Shown: positions 35,590 through 44,478, numbered from the stretch's first letter. The stretch: DNA of 64,000 bases from Paenibacillus plantarum (GCF_013141695.1 NZ_WHNY01000040.1:1-64000), one strand, 5' to 3'. Notes: generated from the letters alone by a model not told the origin. Made by a program: numbers and translations.

Positions 35590-36375
35590 CTAGATGAACA
35601 ACTCGCTCTTCATAACCATTACTGCTTGGCCTGACAGTAGAACTCTGTTTTCATGTAAAATAATTTTTAGTATACCGCCTCTTGCGGATGCCTGATACGC
35701 ATACAAATCTGTTTTATTTAATTTTTCGCCCCAATATGGCGCAAGACCACAATGTGAAGAACCGGTTACAGGATCCTCATCTACACCGACTGCTGGGAAA
35801 AAACATCTCGAAACAAAGTCATACTCTTTCGAGCGACTTGTCACATTGATCCCTCTTGTTTGAATCGTCCGCAACAAAGAGAAATTAGGACTTAGACGCT
35901 TAATGATGTCTTCAGACTCAACTTCAATGAAGTAATCGAATCTATTCCGTCCAACATATAGAGGATCAATTTGAAGTGCATCCACCAATTCGGAAGGATA
36001 TTCACATGCGTTTACAGGTTCTGACGGAAAATTGAGTTGAATCCAAGAATCATGTTTTACTGCAGTTAATAATCCACTTTTGGTAAAGAAACTTGCTTGT
36101 TGGTTCAGTGGTATAATGCCCGTTGCCCACAACATATGCGCGCTAGCCAATGTAGCGTGTCCGCATAAATCAACCTCAGAATTAGGCGTAAACCATCTAA
36201 GGGAATACCCGTCTTGAAGAGGAAATAAAAAAGCTGTTTCTGACAAATTCATTTCTGAAGCAATTCGTTGCATTAACTCATCATCAAGAGGATCAGAAGT
36301 TAAACAAACAGCAGCCGGATTTCCATTGAATACTTGATCCGTGAAAGCATCCACAACATAGATTGTCAAAGTCAA
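35590..36375 (-). CDS. PhzF family isomerase-fold protein
   Basis: Two-domain protein of 262 residues of the PhzF/diaminopimelate-epimerase fold. Signatures: IYVVDAFTDQVFNGNPAAVCL at the N terminus, MNLSETAFLFP with the active-site glutamate (about residue 46), CGHATLASAHML and DEDPVTGSSHCGLAPYWG. PhzF isomerises a dihydroanthranilate intermediate in phenazine synthesis, but most family members have other, unknown substrates and no phz genes are present here. The TTG at 36375 is taken as start (GGGGGG 6 nt upstream); a longer frame would overlap the neighbour. Confidence 0.85.
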   Translation of the reverse strand: MTLTIYVVDAFTDQVFNGNPAAVCLTSDPLDDELMQRIASEMNLSETAFLFPLQDGYSLRWFTPNSEVDLCGHATLASAHMLWATGIIPLNQQASFFTKSGLLTAVKHDSWIQLNFPSEPVNACEYPSELVDALQIDPLYVGRNRFDYFIEVESEDIIKRLSPNFSLLRTIQTRGINVTSRSKEYDFVSRCFFPAVGVDEDPVTGSSHCGLAPYWGEKLNKTDLYAYQASARGGILKIILHENRVLLSGQAVMVMKSELFI

Positions 36376-36425
36376 AATAATCCCCCCATATGTTCTTACA
36401 CAATTTTCATAAATCTGCTCCGAAT

Positions 36426-36950
36426 TCAAGATGACCTCTGCTCGGCAAAGCCCATCCGACACATCGAATACTGAAAACTCGATTGCTGTATTTTATCCGA
36501 TAAATCCCACAAATTTGCTAGGATCCGGACTTCGATATTCCTTTTAAAAAGCTCACCGAATAGATCATTTATTTCAAATTGACGTATGGGAACTTGTGAT
36601 TGTTCACTCACATAGTAACCCGCTCCAAGATCTCGCTCATAGAAATCTGATGAATCAAATTCATAGATATATAATGTTGTATTCTTCATGATTTCAAACC
36701 ATTTATGCTCAATTGCCACGACGTGTTGCATGACATTTGAAGACAAATAGTGCTTTTTATCTTCCTCTGTAGTTGCCTCATTGGCATAAAAAGTAACTCT
36801 CGGACAGTTCCGAGGCGTTAGGAAATTGGGGAAACATTTCTCATCAATCGCCCACACTAAGCCTTTGGTTGGGTCCAGATCTTTTCTTGAAGGCAGTCTA
36901 GGTTTGAAAATAGAAATAGCTTTTTCTTCACTGACGTGAAACAATTTCAT
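36426..36950 (-). CDS. Hypothetical protein, possibly DUF6886-like
   Basis: A 174-residue soluble protein starting MKLFHVSEEKAISIFKPRLP. The opening HVSEE...F.PR block and CFPNFLTPRNCPRV segment recall the DUF6886 family and ADP-ribosyltransferase-like entries such as RES or DUF1653-type proteins; I am not sure of the assignment. AAGGGGGAG stands just before the ATG at 36950. It starts 24 nt after the folD stop, so it may be part of the ZTP-controlled transcript. Confidence 0.55.
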   Translation of the reverse strand: MKLFHVSEEKAISIFKPRLPSRKDLDPTKGLVWAIDEKCFPNFLTPRNCPRVTFYANEATTEEDKKHYLSSNVMQHVVAIEHKWFEIMKNTTLYIYEFDSSDFYERDLGAGYYVSEQSQVPIRQFEINDLFGELFKRNIEVRILANLWDLSDKIQQSSFQYSMCRMGFAEQRSS

Positions 36951-36974
36951 TTTGCTCCCCCTTCTCGACTTCAA

Positions 36975-37817
36975 TTACGCTAACTTTTCTGCCGCATCGA
37001 CGGTATGTTTCAACAAGGTGGCTATCGTGACAGGTCCTACTCCTGCAGGAACAGGGGTAATTGCTGATGCTCTATCCTTACAGGCCTCATAATCAACATC
37101 CCCAATGTTGCCTTCGTTATACCCCGCATCCAACACGACGGCCCCTTGTTTAATCCAATTCCCTTGCACAAATTTCGGTTTCCCAACTGCCGCTACCACA
37201 ATATCAGCTAACTGTACCATCTCTGATAAATTCGCCGTCTTCGAATGGCATGTCGTTACTGTCGCATTCCGATTGAGTAACATCAGGGAAACGGGTTTTC
37301 CGAGAATGGGGCTTCGCCCTATAACAACAGCGTGCTTGCCTTCCATTGAAATGCGATAATAATCCATGATAGCAAGTATCGCCGCCGGTGTACAAGAAGG
37401 GAAATCGGCAAAGCCAAAGGCATTTTGAGCAAATCCAAGCGTTGTTACGCCATCAACATCTTTCTCGATACCAATCGCTTCAAACGCAGCCCTTTCGTCA
37501 ATATGATGAGGTACTGGATGTTGTAATAAAATTCCATGAACGCTTGGGTCAACATTCAGCTTCTGAATTTCAGCAATCAAATCTGCTGTCGAAGTATGCT
37601 CGGGAAGTTCAATTCGAATCGACCTGATACCAAGTCGTTTACATGCGTTTCCTTTCATTTTCACATAAGTAGCTGACGATGGATCTCCACCGACCAGAAT
37701 CGTAGCCAAGCAAGGAGTGATCCCCTTCCCGGCTAATTGATCAATTCTACTTTTCAGCGCCTCTTTCATGTCTGCTGCCACTCGATTACCATCCAAGATT
37801 ACGGTTTCCGCGCTCAT
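36975..37817 (-). CDS. folD: FolD methylenetetrahydrofolate dehydrogenase/cyclohydrolase
   Basis: Bifunctional enzyme interconverting 5,10-methylene-, methenyl- and 10-formyl-tetrahydrofolate, feeding purine synthesis. Folate site Tyr-x-x-x-Lys appears in SATYVKMKGNA, and the NADP motif in VIGRSPILGKPVSLML. Two canonical blocks are modified: QHPVPHHID instead of QLPLP, and TPVPAGVGPVT instead of TPVPGGVGPMT, so this is a divergent FolD and may be a second copy. Length 280 is normal. GAGAGGG is 8 nt upstream. A ZTP riboswitch precedes it. Confidence 0.9.
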   Translation of the reverse strand: MSAETVILDGNRVAADMKEALKSRIDQLAGKGITPCLATILVGGDPSSATYVKMKGNACKRLGIRSIRIELPEHTSTADLIAEIQKLNVDPSVHGILLQHPVPHHIDERAAFEAIGIEKDVDGVTTLGFAQNAFGFADFPSCTPAAILAIMDYYRISMEGKHAVVIGRSPILGKPVSLMLLNRNATVTTCHSKTANLSEMVQLADIVVAAVGKPKFVQGNWIKQGAVVLDAGYNEGNIGDVDYEACKDRASAITPVPAGVGPVTIATLLKHTVDAAEKLA

Positions 37818-37850
37818 CTTATCATCCCTCTCAAGTTAAGTTCAAACATA

Positions 37851-37945
37851 AAGAGGTAAGGGGATTTCCCCTTACCTCTTGCCCAGGCGTACGGCCATTA
37901 TCGATATGCTCCCTCATGGTTCCCCATGCTCCGCCAGTCACACAT
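37851..37945 (-). promoter_or_regulatory. ZTP riboswitch (pfl motif) upstream of folD
   Basis: On the minus strand the conserved blocks GACTGGCGG (37931-37939), TGGGGAACCATGAGGGAGC, and GCCGTACGCCTGGGC (ending 37881) occur in the order and spacing of the pfl/ZTP aptamer. A near-perfect 13-14 bp inverted repeat follows at once (37851-37880), probably the terminator stem of the expression platform. ZTP/ZMP signals shortage of 10-formyl-THF and normally turns on folD-type genes. Confidence 0.88.
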
Positions 37946-37962
37946 CGTTTATTAGTTCCTCT

Positions 37963-37991
37963 ATCATAACAATGAATGCCATTATTTTCAA
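37963..37991 (-). promoter_or_regulatory. Promoter of the ZTP riboswitch-folD transcript
   Basis: TTGAAA (37986-37991) and TATGAT (37963-37968) on the minus strand with a 17-nt spacer; placed just upstream of the aptamer and past the stop codon of the preceding gene. Confidence 0.7.
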
Positions 37992-38007
37992 TTCTTTTAC
38001 ACGAACA

Positions 38008-39642
38008 TCATGAAAGGGTTGCAGGTGACATAAAGAATGAATACCACATATTCGTCATGAAAACATCAAGAACTACGAAGTAAAACATCTCAAGTCCAAC
38101 ATTCCGTTCGGTCAAACCTTTTCTCCATAAGCGGGTCAACCAATAAGAAATTGCAGCTAACAGAACAAGTAAAATCAAGCTAACCCAAACTGATTGCAAG
38201 AAATCCGGCATTACCTGCAGCGCAATCGGTTGCCGATAATCGCCAATAAATAACGCTTTGACAACGAGATACATCGCCATAGATAGGCCAAAGTGCCGCT
38301 TCGCATGCTCGTCATAATGATATTGCCAAAATACACTGAGCACGATTAAATAAAGGCCAGGCAATAGGATCCATTTTAAGCTAATTAGTGCTGTGAGTAC
38401 GCCAATCCCCCAAAACAACGGTAAATTCCCAGCAGCTTGTTGAATGTCCTCTGTATGAATCCTGTTCATTCGCTCCGCATAAGGAAGCTGATCAGTAGCA
38501 TAGTAGACACGAAACGTCTCTGCGTTTACAGCATCGAGCCATATGGCTAGTGAACTCCCCTTGTTCGAAGCAAACATCGGATATACGGCAAAACCACCGA
38601 ATTGGCTAATCCGCGTAGCATTCAACATTTTACCATCCTGAAAGCCAATCGTGTACACCTCTTGACTCGTTTGACGCCTATTTTTCTCATACACGGACGA
38701 AACGACAAGCGTTTTTTCACCAGTAGATGATTGCGTAAATGTAGGATGCAAAATGGTATCGGAATCGTTCCCCTTTGTAACAGGCAGATTAAGGACCTCA
38801 TCCTGTATCTTATCCGGTTGATTCGCTGGGAAAGTGAGCATATGTAAGGTGCTTTTACCAGATTTGCGTGAGCTCGTTGTATACGCGGTAATAAATGTAG
38901 AACCATCTACACCTAGCGCCATATCATCCAAGCTGCTCGTTGCATAATCCACGTCCTTCAGTTTCATCTGCACAAGTGGCTTCCAGGATGTCTCTGCTAG
39001 TTTCACGTAGTGAAAGGATTCGCTGCCATCTTTACTGACGGCGTAAACAAGAGATAGGCTACTCCCAGAGGTATCCCATACACCATGAACTTGCTTCACA
39101 TTCGCTATATCAAGTTTCGTCCAGCTAAGCCGGGTATTCGGATGAAATTCACCGACATACAGCGTTGAATCATTGTACGCTAGCATAACGCTATTCCCTT
39201 TGGGACCAACCACTGTTTGCACACGAAGGATCTCGTTCTCCATGAGTGTGTTCTTCGAACTCCATGAACCACTCTTCCATTCACTCTCATACAGTTTATT
39301 GCCGTCCCCGATCCAAATCATATGATCCTTATCTATCATCTTATAGTCACGGACACTGCCAACATCTGGTAAAGGACGACTCTCCGTACGATTACGTCCC
39401 TCTTCATCAATCGTGACGAATTCTAGTGTTTTCCCGGCCATATAGGTGAAACTGCTATCATCAAACATTTGTACAGATTCACCATAGGTGGCCAACTGTG
39501 GTAATTCCGTTGCGCGCCCGAATGGTTCTGGATATGGCTTCACATTTTCATTAGCTAACATGAAAGACTGAATGATGCCAATGATAACGATAACTGCTAG
39601 AAAAGGTACATAAGTAAGTAGCTTCCATCTTGCTTTTTTCAA
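38008..39642 (-). CDS. Membrane protein with beta-propeller-like ectodomain
   Basis: Not recognised; 544 residues. One N-terminal helix (about 11-30) leads into an extracytoplasmic region of about 370 residues with repeated strand motifs such as KTLEFVTIDEEG, HMIWIGDGNKLYESEW, and TLYVGEFHPNTRL, in the style of a propeller or ligand-binding beta domain. Four to five helices follow near the C terminus. The start is TTG at 39642 with GGAGG 9 nt upstream. Monocistronic. A sensor or envelope-stress role is possible but unsupported. Confidence 0.62.
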   Translation of the reverse strand: MKKARWKLLTYVPFLAVIVIIGIIQSFMLANENVKPYPEPFGRATELPQLATYGESVQMFDDSSFTYMAGKTLEFVTIDEEGRNRTESRPLPDVGSVRDYKMIDKDHMIWIGDGNKLYESEWKSGSWSSKNTLMENEILRVQTVVGPKGNSVMLAYNDSTLYVGEFHPNTRLSWTKLDIANVKQVHGVWDTSGSSLSLVYAVSKDGSESFHYVKLAETSWKPLVQMKLKDVDYATSSLDDMALGVDGSTFITAYTTSSRKSGKSTLHMLTFPANQPDKIQDEVLNLPVTKGNDSDTILHPTFTQSSTGEKTLVVSSVYEKNRRQTSQEVYTIGFQDGKMLNATRISQFGGFAVYPMFASNKGSSLAIWLDAVNAETFRVYYATDQLPYAERMNRIHTEDIQQAAGNLPLFWGIGVLTALISLKWILLPGLYLIVLSVFWQYHYDEHAKRHFGLSMAMYLVVKALFIGDYRQPIALQVMPDFLQSVWVSLILLVLLAAISYWLTRLWRKGLTERNVGLEMFYFVVLDVFMTNMWYSFFMSPATLS

Positions 39643-39761
39643 TTCTTAATACCTCCAAACTTTATTTGAAAAATAAATAGAGATGTTCATTTAATTTCCC
39701 AACGGTCAATAACTGCTTATCCCAATGATATCATTGATTCCACCATTATGCTTCACTAAAT

Positions 39762-39807
39762 AAATTAGAGCGGCACGATCCATGATTTATCATGGGACCG
39801 CCCGCTC
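39762..39807 (-). terminator. Terminator after ridA
   Basis: Long imperfect stem with GAGCGG / CCGCTC ends and CCATGA-TTTA-TCATGG core; T-rich TAATTTATTTAG follows on the minus strand. Confidence 0.7.
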
Positions 39808-39831
39808 ATTCATAGTAAGGTATTCGAATTC

Positions 39832-40290
39832 TCAATCCGTTATTTCAAAAATAGAATCCACAATAATCGGCAGGTTATCTCTAAGTGAAACTGCTCCGAA
39901 GACCGATCGGGCAGATTTCCCCTTTTCACCGAACACATCCAGCATCAGATCCGAACATCCATTCAGCACCAAATGATGCTCTTCAAATTCAGGAACAGCA
40001 TTCACGAATCCTTGCAGTTTGACAACTTGCTTAACGTGCTCCAGAGAACCTAAGGCAGATTGCAGAACAGCAAGAATCTCGATACCAGTTAATCTAGCAA
40101 AGTGATAACCTTCTTGTGTTGTGTACGCCTGTCCCAATTTTCCTTTAGGACTGCCGGATGGACCCTTGCCAGAAACATATAGTAATCCGTTCACTTTCAC
40201 AACATTCACATATTTCGCTGAGGGTTCACTTGCCTTAGGAAGCGTGATTCCAAGTGACTCTAATCTTTGTTCAATGGTATGTTCCGGCAT
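39832..40290 (-). CDS. RidA family protein (YjgF/YER057c/UK114)
   Basis: A 152-residue RidA-fold protein of the long, YjgH-like subgroup. Visible: YVNVVKVNGLLYVSGKGP near residues 27-44, GYHFARLTGIEILAVLQSALGSLEHVKQVVKLQGFV, and VFGEKGKSARSVFGAVSLRDNLPIIVDSIFE at the end, with the arginine that binds the carboxylate of imine substrates (ARSVFG). RidA proteins hydrolyse reactive enamines from PLP enzymes; members of this branch may bind other ligands. GGGGG precedes the ATG. Confidence 0.88.
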   Translation of the reverse strand: MPEHTIEQRLESLGITLPKASEPSAKYVNVVKVNGLLYVSGKGPSGSPKGKLGQAYTTQEGYHFARLTGIEILAVLQSALGSLEHVKQVVKLQGFVNAVPEFEEHHLVLNGCSDLMLDVFGEKGKSARSVFGAVSLRDNLPIIVDSIFEITD

Positions 40291-40334
40291 GGTAAAATCC
40301 CCCTATATGAATCTATTCTTCGTGTACCCTTCCA

Positions 40335-40787
40335 TTACTTACAAGCATTCATCCTATTCCTTAAAATCACTGGCCCTAATTTCCCCGTTTTGGAATTCGA
40401 TAAACGAACTTCCATCGTACTATTCGTTACATCAGCCGTTATATCGTCAATCCTTCCAGCCCACGTCGGACCGCCTTCTTCAGGGGTTGGGAACAGTTTG
40501 AATCGCCAGCTGATCTCATTTGGAATAAAAGCAAACCCTTCATACCCATCATATTCTCCAGTCGCAGATAGCACTGGTAAATGATTCGCATGGATGCTAA
40601 TACTTGTTCGCGGAAAACTTGGCGTTAGCTTCACTTTGTAAACGAGAGCTGCCCCCTTGGCATTCACTTGATCCGCAACGACAGATTCAAGAACGGCACT
40701 ACACGGCATCAGTACTTCAGCATCACTTTGAACGGGATGAACCACGACACTCCCAACCATGCACACAACCACCATCATCTTCTTCAT
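40335..40787 (-). CDS. Secreted hypothetical protein
   Basis: Not recognised; 150 residues. An export signal covers about residues 1-23 (KKMMVVVCMVGSVVVHPVQSDA), followed by a beta-rich mature region with SISIHANHLPVLSATGEYDGYEGF and a final cysteine-containing NRMNACK; an early cysteine (MPCSAV) could pair with it. ATG at 40787 has GGAGGGG 5 nt upstream; the ATG at 40805 lacks a site. Located between ridA and the purA-like gene on the same strand but with gaps, so probably monocistronic. Confidence 0.62.
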   Translation of the reverse strand: MKKMMVVVCMVGSVVVHPVQSDAEVLMPCSAVLESVVADQVNAKGAALVYKVKLTPSFPRTSISIHANHLPVLSATGEYDGYEGFAFIPNEISWRFKLFPTPEEGGPTWAGRIDDITADVTNSTMEVRLSNSKTGKLGPVILRNRMNACK

Positions 40788-40884
40788 AAAACCCCTCCGA
40801 AACATGTTTGGTGGTTATTTTTCCCAATGTTTCGCGATTTATGAGAGAGCTACCTCGCGGCGGCTAAAAGTATACTTGCTGAAA

Positions 40885-42165
40885 TTATCGCTGAATCACT
40901 TGCTCGCGTCTAGGCCCGACAGAAACCGTTGAAATCTTCAAACCGATGGCAGATTCGACGAATTGAATGTAGTGCTTTGCCTCATCTGGAAGGTCTTCCA
41001 TCCGTTTAACCTGAGAGATATCACATTTCCAACCTGGTAATCGCGACAAAACAGGTTTAGCCTTATCCATCAACGCATTGACTGGAAACTGATCAACAAT
41101 GGTACCCTCCGCCAATTCATAACCGACACAGACTGGAATTTCATCCAAGTAACCTAACACATCCAGATTTGTTAAAGCGACACTTGTCGCCCCCTGAATC
41201 ATGCAGCCATACTTGGTTGCAACGACATCGAACCAGCCCATACGTCTCGGACGCTTCGTGTTTACACCATATTCACCGGCATCGCCTCCGCGACGACGTA
41301 ATTCCTCGGCTTCGCTGCCCACAAGTTCGGAGACGAAGGGTCCTGCACCAACGCAGCTCGAGTAGGCTTTGACTACCGCGATGACCTCTGAGATAGATCT
41401 AGCTGGCAGCCCTGCCCCAACAGAGGCAAAACCAGCAAGCGTCGATGACGATGTTGAATACGGATAAATCCCATGATCCGGATCCCGTAAAGCACCGAGT
41501 TGACCTTCCACTACGATGAGGTCTCCATTTGCATTGGCATTTTGAAGCAGCGTTGTTGTGTCACACACATAAGGTGCTATTCGCTCAGCCTGACTCAACA
41601 GCTGTGTCAACAGTTCTTCGGCCTGGATGGCTTCACGTCCATATAGATGTTGGAGTAGCACATTTTTCGCCGTAAGCAAATGCTCGAGTCGTTCTTTCAA
41701 GCGAGATTTATGAAATAAATCAGCAACTTGAATGCCGAGTTTTGCATATTTATCCGCGTAAAATGGCGCAATCCCACGCTTCGTTGATCCATAACTTCTA
41801 GCGCCGAGCCGCTCTTCTTCAAGTTCGTCGAAAAGTCGATGTACAGACAATACAACCTGTGCCCGCTCCGAGATGAACAACTTCGGTTTAGGGACACCTC
41901 TTGCTGCAAGTTCTTCTAATTCGCCTAGCATGATATCGATATCAAGTGCCGTTCCCGGCCCTATTACATTCGTCACATGGGAATAAAACACACCTGAAGG
42001 CAGCATCCGCAACGCAAATTTACCATAGTCATTAATGATCGTATGACCTGCATTGCTCCCTCCTTGGTATCGAACAACATAAGATGATTGTGCCGCTAAG
42101 ACATCCGTCATCTTCCCCTTACCTTCGTCTCCCCAATTCGCACCAACTATCGCAGTTACAGTCAC
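40885..42165 (-). CDS. purA: Divergent adenylosuccinate synthetase paralogue
   Basis: A full-length (426 residues) adenylosuccinate synthetase, which joins IMP and aspartate with GTP in AMP synthesis. The P-loop IVGANWGDEGKGK keeps the catalytic Asp, and NAGHT and PRRMGWFD are present. Three substrate loops are altered: GSTKRGIAPFY for GTTGRGIGPAY, EGQLGALRDPDHG for EGAQGTLLDIDHG, and GVNTKRPRR for GATTGRPRR. The enzyme may have changed substrate preference or drug sensitivity. GTG start with GGAGG 8 nt upstream. It is divergent from a LysR regulator, unusual for a housekeeping purA. Confidence 0.78.
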   Translation of the reverse strand: MTVTAIVGANWGDEGKGKMTDVLAAQSSYVVRYQGGSNAGHTIINDYGKFALRMLPSGVFYSHVTNVIGPGTALDIDIMLGELEELAARGVPKPKLFISERAQVVLSVHRLFDELEEERLGARSYGSTKRGIAPFYADKYAKLGIQVADLFHKSRLKERLEHLLTAKNVLLQHLYGREAIQAEELLTQLLSQAERIAPYVCDTTTLLQNANANGDLIVVEGQLGALRDPDHGIYPYSTSSSTLAGFASVGAGLPARSISEVIAVVKAYSSCVGAGPFVSELVGSEAEELRRRGGDAGEYGVNTKRPRRMGWFDVVATKYGCMIQGATSVALTNLDVLGYLDEIPVCVGYELAEGTIVDQFPVNALMDKAKPVLSRLPGWKCDISQVKRMEDLPDEAKHYIQFVESAIGLKISTVSVGPRREQVIQR

Positions 42166-42274
42166 ATCGAACGCCTCCTACACTTGTTTTACCTGACAAT
42201 GCTTATTATAATTGCCCATATGACATTAGAATAATTGATATAAGTTATACCAGATATAAAGTGAGGTAATGTGA
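42166..42274. promoter_or_regulatory. Divergent control region between purA-like and lysR genes
   Basis: An AT-rich 109-bp gap holding TATAAT for the minus strand (42205-42210) without a good -35 box, as in activator-dependent promoters, and dyads such as ATAA...TTAT around 42231-42250 that fit LysR T-N11-A sites. Inference from layout. Confidence 0.4.
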
Positions 42275-43162
42275 ATGGATGTTAATTTGGAGTGGTACCG
42301 TGTCTTTTATTGGACAACCCATACGGGAAGTTTATCGAAAGCGGCAGAAGTACTGCATATTACACAACCCGCGGTGAGTCATACGATTAAGCAATTGGAA
42401 GCAGCGCTCGGCGGGCAACTCTTTTTTCGTACGGCCAAAGGTGTCACGCTTACCGCTGAAGGTGAAGTATTATTTCGTTACGTCGAGCAAGCATTTCAAT
42501 TCATGAAAATTGGCGAAAAAGCCATCGCAGACATGCATAGCTTACATAGCGGGGAAATCAATATTGGGGCGAGCGATACGTTGTGCAAGTATTATCTTTT
42601 GCCGTATCTAGAGGCTTTTCACGAGCAATTTCCTGGCGTGCGAATCCGCGTAACGAACCGTACAACACCTGAAACCATTGCACTTCTTAAAGAGGGTAAA
42701 ATCGACTTTGGAATCGTCAGCCTTCCCGCTTCGGACAAACAAATCGACTTTCGCGAGAGTTCTGCCATTCAAGACTGCCTTGTCGGCGGAAAAAGCTATG
42801 CGCATCTAGCAGGAACTTCGTTATCGCTAGAAGATTTACACAACTATCCCTTATTATTATTGGAAAATGGAGCAAGTACACGGCGACATCTCGATGACTT
42901 CGCCACCTCTGAAGGCGTAACTCTCACACCTGAGTTCGAGCTGGGTAGCATCGATCTCCTTGTCCAGTTCGCCAAACGAGGCTTTGGCCTTGCATTCGTC
43001 ATCGGCAATTATGTAGCCGAGGAACTCGCTGCTGGCGATTTAATCGAAATTCCGCTAGCTTCCCCACCCCCTGCGCGTCAAATAGGGATAGCCACACTTC
43101 GCGGAGTCCCCCTTTCGGCGGCATCGAAGTCATTTCTGGCCATGTTGCCTGCTCCGAATTGA
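42275..43162 (+). CDS. LysR-type transcriptional regulator
   Basis: A 295-residue LysR protein. The winged helix-turn-helix covers residues 1-60 (LSKAAEVLHITQPAVSHTIKQLEAALGGQLFFRTAKGVTLT), and residues 90-290 form the periplasmic-binding-protein-like effector domain. GAGGT stands 9 nt before the ATG. Divergent placement next to the purA-like gene predicts that it controls that gene and itself. Effector unknown; similarity in style to YwqM-like regulators is only a general impression. Confidence 0.88.
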   Translation: MDVNLEWYRVFYWTTHTGSLSKAAEVLHITQPAVSHTIKQLEAALGGQLFFRTAKGVTLTAEGEVLFRYVEQAFQFMKIGEKAIADMHSLHSGEINIGASDTLCKYYLLPYLEAFHEQFPGVRIRVTNRTTPETIALLKEGKIDFGIVSLPASDKQIDFRESSAIQDCLVGGKSYAHLAGTSLSLEDLHNYPLLLLENGASTRRHLDDFATSEGVTLTPEFELGSIDLLVQFAKRGFGLAFVIGNYVAEELAAGDLIEIPLASPPPARQIGIATLRGVPLSAASKSFLAMLPAPN

Positions 43163-43173
43163 CTCACTCCAGG

Positions 43174-43366
43174 CAAATAAATGGATTTCATGTAGTTAAT
43201 TTCATCCCTTCCTTGCGAAATTCACAAATAAATGGATTTCCTGTAGCTAATTCGCCATAATACTATCGAAATCGTCGAATATGGCAGAATTAGCTGTAGT
43301 TAATCCATCTAAAGTGCGCAATAGCCTAATTCTGCTGAAATTAACGGGAGGTTTTCCATTTATTTG
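43174..43366. repeat. Dispersed AT-rich repeat cluster C (four units)
   Basis: Units at 43174-43203 and 43225-43254 (minus), 43287-43313 and 43337-43366 (plus). The minus-strand units read AAATTAACTACATG-AAATCCATTTATT and GAATTAGCTACAGG-AAATCCATTTATT. Two units face each way, so the cluster is arranged as an inverted pair and can fold into a large cruciform. It fills the gap between convergent lysR and EamA genes. Confidence 0.78.
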
Positions 43367-43393
43367 ATTAAGGTGGTTGTGGGCAGCTTATTT

Positions 43394-44314
43394 TCATAAA
43401 AGTCCTCCCCTTCGCCTCTTAATGACATCCCCTAGCTTCTGTACCGGTACACTGAATAAGATGAGAACAGCTGCAAGGCCATCCAGCCAAGTCAGCCGCT
43501 CTCCCAACAAAATCATAATAAACACAAGTGTTACAAATGGGGCAAAAAAAGTAAAACTCGCGATTAATGACGCTGACGAGTACTTCAATGCCCTGAAATA
43601 TAAGAAGAATCCGAAAACGATATTACTCAGGCATAACCATAAAACACCATAAAAATCCATCGACTGAAGCAGCTTTCCATGTGAATAAACCAGCATCCCC
43701 CCAATGGACAATAGCCAGGCTATGAAGGTCATCACAAAGGTACTCGTGAGCATGTCTTTCTTGTTTTTCTTCACAAGATTCGTAAATAATCCCCAGCACA
43801 CGGCTGCAAGAATGGCCAACACATCGCCTCTCAGGCTCGTAAAACTGAAATTACTGATATTGCCCTTCGTAATCAGTAGAATTGTTCCCGCAAAACCCAT
43901 GAAGATGGAGAGGATTTTAAATGTATTCAACCTCTCTTTATGGATTGGAATAGCAAAGATAACGATGAAAATAGGAAATAAATAATTTAGCATGGACGCT
44001 TCAACGGCTGGAATGAGCTCTAATGATTTTAGATAGAGAAAGTCATATAAGAACGTACATACTCCGCAGGCGAGCACAAGCAGCCACTCCGAAAGCCTCC
44101 AAATCTTGAATGGTTTCCCCCACGTTTTGATAACTAAAATGACTGCAAATATGACCACACCCATGCCGTACATATAAAATAAAACCTGATAGCTATCCAA
44201 TCGATTTAATACAAGCTTGCTAACTGCTGCAACTGAACCCCAGATCAACAACAAGATGGGCATGAGTACAAAAGGATTCTGGGTCGCGTTTAATTTCTTC
44301 TCATCTCTTATCAA
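43394..44314 (-). CDS. EamA/DMT family transporter
   Basis: A 306-residue membrane protein with ten helices formed by two EamA repeats (about residues 15-145 and 160-295), the usual drug/metabolite transporter layout. Repeat signature segments include VEASMLNYLFPIFIVIFAI in the first half and SSASLIASFTFFAPFVTLVF in the second. Members export amino acids, purine-like compounds or other metabolites; the substrate is unknown. TTG start with GAGGAGC about 10 nt upstream. Next to a repeat cluster and, beyond it, the LysR/purA pair. Confidence 0.85.
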   Translation of the reverse strand: MIRDEKKLNATQNPFVLMPILLLIWGSVAAVSKLVLNRLDSYQVLFYMYGMGVVIFAVILVIKTWGKPFKIWRLSEWLLVLACGVCTFLYDFLYLKSLELIPAVEASMLNYLFPIFIVIFAIPIHKERLNTFKILSIFMGFAGTILLITKGNISNFSFTSLRGDVLAILAAVCWGLFTNLVKKNKKDMLTSTFVMTFIAWLLSIGGMLVYSHGKLLQSMDFYGVLWLCLSNIVFGFFLYFRALKYSSASLIASFTFFAPFVTLVFIMILLGERLTWLDGLAAVLILFSVPVQKLGDVIKRRRGGLL

Positions 44315-44478
44315 AATTGCTTGCTCCTCAAGAATCTAAATTTTCTTTAGAAACACTAATTTTACTTGATTAGAAAAGGAGAATTCAAGGGAACAAGCAT
44401 TTTAATTTTAATCCAGCGAAACTGTAATAAGCTCATCTAGATCAAGAAGCTGTAATGGTAAGCTGTAGAAGCAACTGT

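Noticed and set aside
40885..42165. Phage-type PurZ (2-aminoadenylosuccinate synthase)
   Set aside because: The catalytic aspartate of PurA (NWGDEGKGK) is retained and the length is that of bacterial PurA; PurZ lacks it.
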